8,262 nt of DNA from assembly GCA_026398285.1 (NCBI GenBank), contig JAPLTI010000218.1, positions 1 through 8,262 of the forward strand, written 5' to 3'. The position numbers were made by a program, and so were the translations under genes. The stretch is from Verrucomicrobiota bacterium. Its GTDB lineage: Bacteria; Verrucomicrobiota; Verrucomicrobiia; Chthoniobacterales; Terrimicrobiaceae. Of this stretch, positions 5,838-8,262 are shown piece after piece (within the stretch, counting starts at the first letter, position 1; the number at the start of each line of letters is the position of its first letter). The notes beneath the pieces are model-generated. The model did no database searches. It was not told where the DNA came from and saw nothing but the letters and a program-made list of their open reading frames with translations.

Positions 5838-6767
5838 ATGCCATCGAGTCTCTTCGATATTCAGGTCAACGGATTCGCGGGAGTGGATTTCCAGCAGCCT
5901 GACCTTTCGGCCGCGGATGCTCGAAGGGCGGTTGAGGCACTGGCGGCCCATGAAACACAAAGGTTTTTCCTGACGCTCATCACAGATGGAATCGACTCGC
6001 TTTGCGCCAAGCTCAAAAACTTCGAGCGGATTCGGGCTGCCGACCCGGTGATCCATGCGGCCGTCTGTGGATACCACATCGAGGGACCCTGGCTTTCGCC
6101 TTTGCCGGGTTTCTATGGAGCCCACAATCCCCTGCACTTGAAGCTTCCTCTCATCGCAGACTTCGAACTTCTGCAGGACGCTGCCGGGGGCAATATTAAA
6201 CTTCTCACATTGGCTCCGGAGTTGCCCAGTAGTGCGGACATCATTCGCTACGCCGTCCGCGCAGGCTCACACATTTCGCTCGGCCACACGAATGCCTCGG
6301 ATGCCGATATCAGCGAGGCGATCGCTGCAGGAGCCAAGTTTTGCACCCACTTGGGAAATGGCGTCCCGATCGAGATGCATCGTCACGACAACGTCATCCA
6401 GCGCCTTCTGGCGCGAGACGAGTTGGTCGCTTTTTTCATTCCCGATGGGATTCACCTGCCGCCATCGACCTTGAAGAATTTCTTTCGCGCAAAGCCCCCG
6501 GGGAAGGCGCTTTTCACGACGGATTGCATGGCTGCGGCCGGCGCGCCTCCCGGGAAATACACCATCGCCCACCATGAGCTGGAAGTTGGCGAGGATCGCA
6601 TCGTTCGCTCTTCGGCCCATTCCGGTTTCGCTGGGTCGGCTTTATCTCCTGATGAGGGAGTTGATAATGTCCGCCGATGGCTTGGGCTGGATGAAAATAC
6701 GGCCCGAAGACTTTTCTCAAGCTCTATTGCCGATTTTTTCGGCATCAAGCTGCCAGCTTTAAAATAG
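5838..6767 (+). CDS. NagA-like N-acetylglucosamine-6-phosphate deacetylase family amidohydrolase, barrel only
   Basis: A 309-residue amidohydrolase whose motifs follow NagA: DIQVNGFAG (7-15; Gln9/Asn11 as in the single-metal E. coli type rather than HxH), HIEGPWLS with Glu82, GHTNAS with His150, THLGNGVP with His171, DGIH with His206, and TTDCMAAAG with Asp229 as the catalytic acid/base. Metal ligands and catalytic Asp are all present, so it is probably active. It starts where E. coli NagA is already about 50 residues in, and it ends just after the last barrel helices (SSIADFFGIKLPALK), so both halves of the small beta-sandwich domain are absent. The expected role is removing the acetyl group from an N-acetyl amino sugar, perhaps phosphorylated, in the cytoplasm; exact substrate unknown. 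It lies 24 nt after GH4 and 51 nt before the SGNH gene. An upstream start is not available: the in-frame stop is that of GH4, with no ATG or GTG codon in the nine codons between. Confidence 0.85.
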   Translation: MPSSLFDIQVNGFAGVDFQQPDLSAADARRAVEALAAHETQRFFLTLITDGIDSLCAKLKNFERIRAADPVIHAAVCGYHIEGPWLSPLPGFYGAHNPLHLKLPLIADFELLQDAAGGNIKLLTLAPELPSSADIIRYAVRAGSHISLGHTNASDADISEAIAAGAKFCTHLGNGVPIEMHRHDNVIQRLLARDELVAFFIPDGIHLPPSTLKNFFRAKPPGKALFTTDCMAAAGAPPGKYTIAHHELEVGEDRIVRSSAHSGFAGSALSPDEGVDNVRRWLGLDENTARRLFSSSIADFFGIKLPALK

Positions 6768-6818
6768 CGAAGTAAGCGAATCCCGACGAATAAAAATCCA
6801 CTCCACAACCCAAAAGTC

Positions 6819-7583
6819 ATGCATATTGCGCGTCAGCTTGTATCTTCGATTCTTATAATCGCCTCTATTTCAGGTTTTAGTAAAATTGCAAAAGCGGAGT
6901 CTCTCATGGATAAGACCACAGCATCGAAGAGACCAATTGTTCTATTCGGTGCTAGTTCAACGGCATTGCGCCCTGGAACAAAAACTTACAGCGAGATTCT
7001 CGAGCAAACTTTTCAGGAGAAAAATATCCCTATCGAAGTGATCAATGCAGGCGTTCCGGGGAACACCACGGCGTTGGCTCTTCAGCGATTTCAAAAAGAT
7101 GTCTTGGACCACAATCCCTCCTTGGTGGTCATACAGTTTGGAATCAATGATTCCGCAGTGGATGTTTGGAAAGATCCCCCCAAAGAAAAACCGCGCGTGG
7201 AATTGCCTGTTTATTTAACGAACATGGAGTCAATGATCGACAGGATTCGAGATCAAAACGGCGAGGTCATTTTAATGTCTCCCCAACGCCTGTCCTGGTC
7301 GAAGAAGACTCGTGAATTATATGGCAAACCGCCATATGTCTCTGATGATGAGGAGGGATTCAATGTGATCCTGGACACCTATGTTGCGGGATTGCGTGAA
7401 TTGGCCGTGAGAAAAAACGTTCGTTTCATCGATATCAATGAGGCCTATTCCAAGCATCCTTCAGACTCTGGAGAACCTTATTCTAAGTTACTTCATCAAG
7501 ATGGCATGCATCCCAACGATAAGGGGCATAAGCTGGTTTTCGATCTTTTGACCGAGGAGCTCTCGCAGCCAATATTGAAGTAG
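6819..7583 (+). CDS. Secreted SGNH/GDSL-family hydrolase (probable carbohydrate esterase)
   Basis: A 254-residue protein with an N-terminal signal peptide (hydrophobic SSILIIASISGF, cut probably after IAKA near residue 26). All four SGNH blocks are visible: Ser46 in FGASST (block I, with Ala replacing the usual Asp of GDS), Gly78 in INAGVPGNTT (block II), Gly108 and Asn110 in FGIND (block III), and Asp228/His231 in DGMHPNDKGH (block V). These form the catalytic triad and oxyanion hole of an esterase. Exported SGNH enzymes beside glycosidases commonly remove acetyl or acyl groups from poly- or oligosaccharides; this role is inferred from context. No lipobox cysteine is seen, so it is more likely soluble than a lipoprotein. 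The start has no Shine-Dalgarno, but it is the start that gives a complete signal peptide. It ends 84 nt before the regulator gene. Confidence 0.9.
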   Translation: MHIARQLVSSILIIASISGFSKIAKAESLMDKTTASKRPIVLFGASSTALRPGTKTYSEILEQTFQEKNIPIEVINAGVPGNTTALALQRFQKDVLDHNPSLVVIQFGINDSAVDVWKDPPKEKPRVELPVYLTNMESMIDRIRDQNGEVILMSPQRLSWSKKTRELYGKPPYVSDDEEGFNVILDTYVAGLRELAVRKNVRFIDINEAYSKHPSDSGEPYSKLLHQDGMHPNDKGHKLVFDLLTEELSQPILK

Positions 7584-7639
7584 TGACCAGCCGCGACCCT
7601 TGCTCCGAGCTTGCTTGTTGAGACGGGCAACTGGCGGGT

Positions 7640-7645
7640 TTGACA
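7640..7645 (+). promoter_or_regulatory. Possible -35 element (TTGACA) before the regulator gene
   Basis: TTGACA matches the sigma-70 -35 consensus exactly, in the 84-nt gap between the SGNH and regulator genes. No good -10 hexamer is found 16-18 nt downstream, where the sequence runs into the palindrome at 7658-7668. If this promoter is real, transcription would begin close to or past the ATG at 7668, favouring a later start such as 7698. Confidence 0.25.
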
Positions 7646-7657
7646 TTCCCTGTGGTT

Positions 7658-7668
7658 TGCTTGAAGCA
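7658..7668. promoter_or_regulatory. Palindrome TGCTT-G-AAGCA at the regulator start
   Basis: A perfect 11-bp palindrome with an odd centre ends at the first base of the most upstream possible start codon. Its position just downstream of TTGACA is where a repressor would block the promoter, so autoregulation is plausible. The length is short and it could occur by chance. Confidence 0.3.
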
Positions 7669-8262
7669 TGTGGCCAATGCCACAAGTGAAGCCAAAGATG
7701 CAGGGAAACGGGGTCACTGCTCTCCGGGAAAGTCTGATCGAAATCAGCCGCACCAACCGATGGCCTTTGCTGGAAGCCCTGCCCGTCACGCGTTTCTTGG
7801 GAAAAAGCTACGGGATTTCGAACGTCAGCGCTTTTCGGGTCTTGAATGAGTTGAGCGATTCCGGGCTGCTATGGCGTGCTGCCAACGGTCGCTATTTTCT
7901 CCCGGAGGCCCGCCGACTTTTAGAAAAACCTGCAATGCTCGCCTGCCTGATCCGGCGCTTGGAACACTGGACCCAAGTGGGCCGCGAAATCATGCTGGGG
8001 GTGGATGATGTCTGTGGAGAGCTGGAGCGGGCCATGCTGCTCGTGCATGATCGCGTGCTTTTCCGGCAGACCGACCCAACTGCGCAGGCTTTGTCGGGGT
8101 CCGATCACGAGATTCGGCAAACCATGGAGGATTTTCTTCTCGTCCATTCCGAACGAATTCGCGGAGTCATTCTTGACGAATTATGGCCGGAACGTGTCTT
8201 GGCGCGATTTAAGAACCGCATCCAGCAGGGCGTCGTGCTCTATCGCAGCACAAATCTGCCGT
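7668..8262 (+). CDS. GntR-type winged-helix regulator with LacI/PBP1-like sugar-binding domain, C-terminus outside window
   Basis: The frame is open from ATG 7668 for 198 codons to the edge, after an in-frame TGA at 7662. Residues about 18-78 form a winged helix of GntR type: ALRESLIEISRTNRWPLLEALP, then the helix-turn-helix LGKSYGISNVSAFRVLNELSDSGLL and a wing ending NGRYFL. From about residue 99 the pattern is that of a LacI-type periplasmic-binding-like fold: GREIMLGVDDVCGELERA for strand/helix 1, and RIRGVILDELWPERVLARF...GVVLYRSTNLP, the equivalent of the 'DGIIL...P-V-V' region. Such hybrids sense sugars and control neighbouring uptake or degradation genes. It follows the GH4/NagA-like/SGNH genes in the same direction, so it may regulate them. 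The start is unsure: ATG at 7677 and 7698 (preceded by AAGCCAAAG) are also possible, and the first leaves two palindromes inside the coding region. About half the protein is missing. Confidence 0.85.
   Translation, partial: MWPMPQVKPKMQGNGVTALRESLIEISRTNRWPLLEALPVTRFLGKSYGISNVSAFRVLNELSDSGLLWRAANGRYFLPEARRLLEKPAMLACLIRRLEHWTQVGREIMLGVDDVCGELERAMLLVHDRVLFRQTDPTAQALSGSDHEIRQTMEDFLLVHSERIRGVILDELWPERVLARFKNRIQQGVVLYRSTNLP
7669..7684. promoter_or_regulatory. Inverted repeat TGTGGC-N4-GCCACA inside the regulator 5' end
   Basis: A perfect 6-bp inverted repeat with a CAAT spacer, immediately after the TGCTTGAAGCA palindrome. If translation starts at 7698, both would lie in the leader and could be binding sites of the regulator. 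The evidence is position and symmetry only. Confidence 0.3.

Noticed and set aside
7584..7650. Terminator after the SGNH gene
   Set aside because: Only a 4-bp stem (GTTG/CAAC) without a following T-run was found; the regulator may be co-transcribed.

Overview
The window looks like part of a Gram-negative, carbohydrate-degrading bacterium. A Verrucomicrobiota/PVC-type genome is my best guess, with modest confidence. The reasons are a GntR-type DNA-binding domain joined to a LacI-type sugar-sensing domain, two signal-peptide proteins next to a GH4/amidohydrolase sugar cluster, and plus-strand genes with no recognisable Shine-Dalgarno sequence. No rRNA, tRNA, CRISPR array, transposase or convincing terminator is visible.

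There are two divergent gene groups, separated by about 460 non-coding bases. The left group (positions 3128 down to 1, minus strand) is a tightly coupled acyl-CoA operon. In transcription order it holds a DUF35 OB-fold protein, an SCP-x-type thiolase, a short-chain dehydrogenase/reductase (SDR) and a class III (CaiB/BaiF) CoA-transferase cut by the window edge. Each start abuts or overlaps the preceding stop. The order DUF35-thiolase-SDR-CoA-transferase matches the start of bbsA-B-(C/D)-E/F, the beta-oxidation of benzylsuccinyl-CoA. A related CoA-ester side-chain degradation is therefore suggested, but the true substrate is unknown. The SDR is broken: about 29 nt are missing exactly where the cofactor-binding glycine loop should be, which shifts the frame.

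The right group (3592 to the right edge, plus strand) reads: secreted TPR protein, GH4 NAD/Mn-dependent glycosidase, a small NagA-like amidohydrolase, a secreted SGNH esterase and a GntR/LacI-hybrid regulator cut by the window edge. Together these suggest uptake and breakdown of a substituted sugar. The SGNH enzyme would remove acyl groups outside the cytoplasm, GH4 would cleave the glycoside inside, the amidohydrolase would deacetylate an amino sugar, and the last gene would sense the sugar. The amidohydrolase consists of the barrel alone, without the small beta domain normal for NagA.

The divergent spacer holds a perfect 8-bp inverted repeat (CTGGTCAT-N5-ATGACCAG) and a weaker copy centred 63 bp away, a plausible operator pair for the acyl-CoA operon. 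Two palindromes sit at the start of the regulator gene and may be autoregulatory sites.
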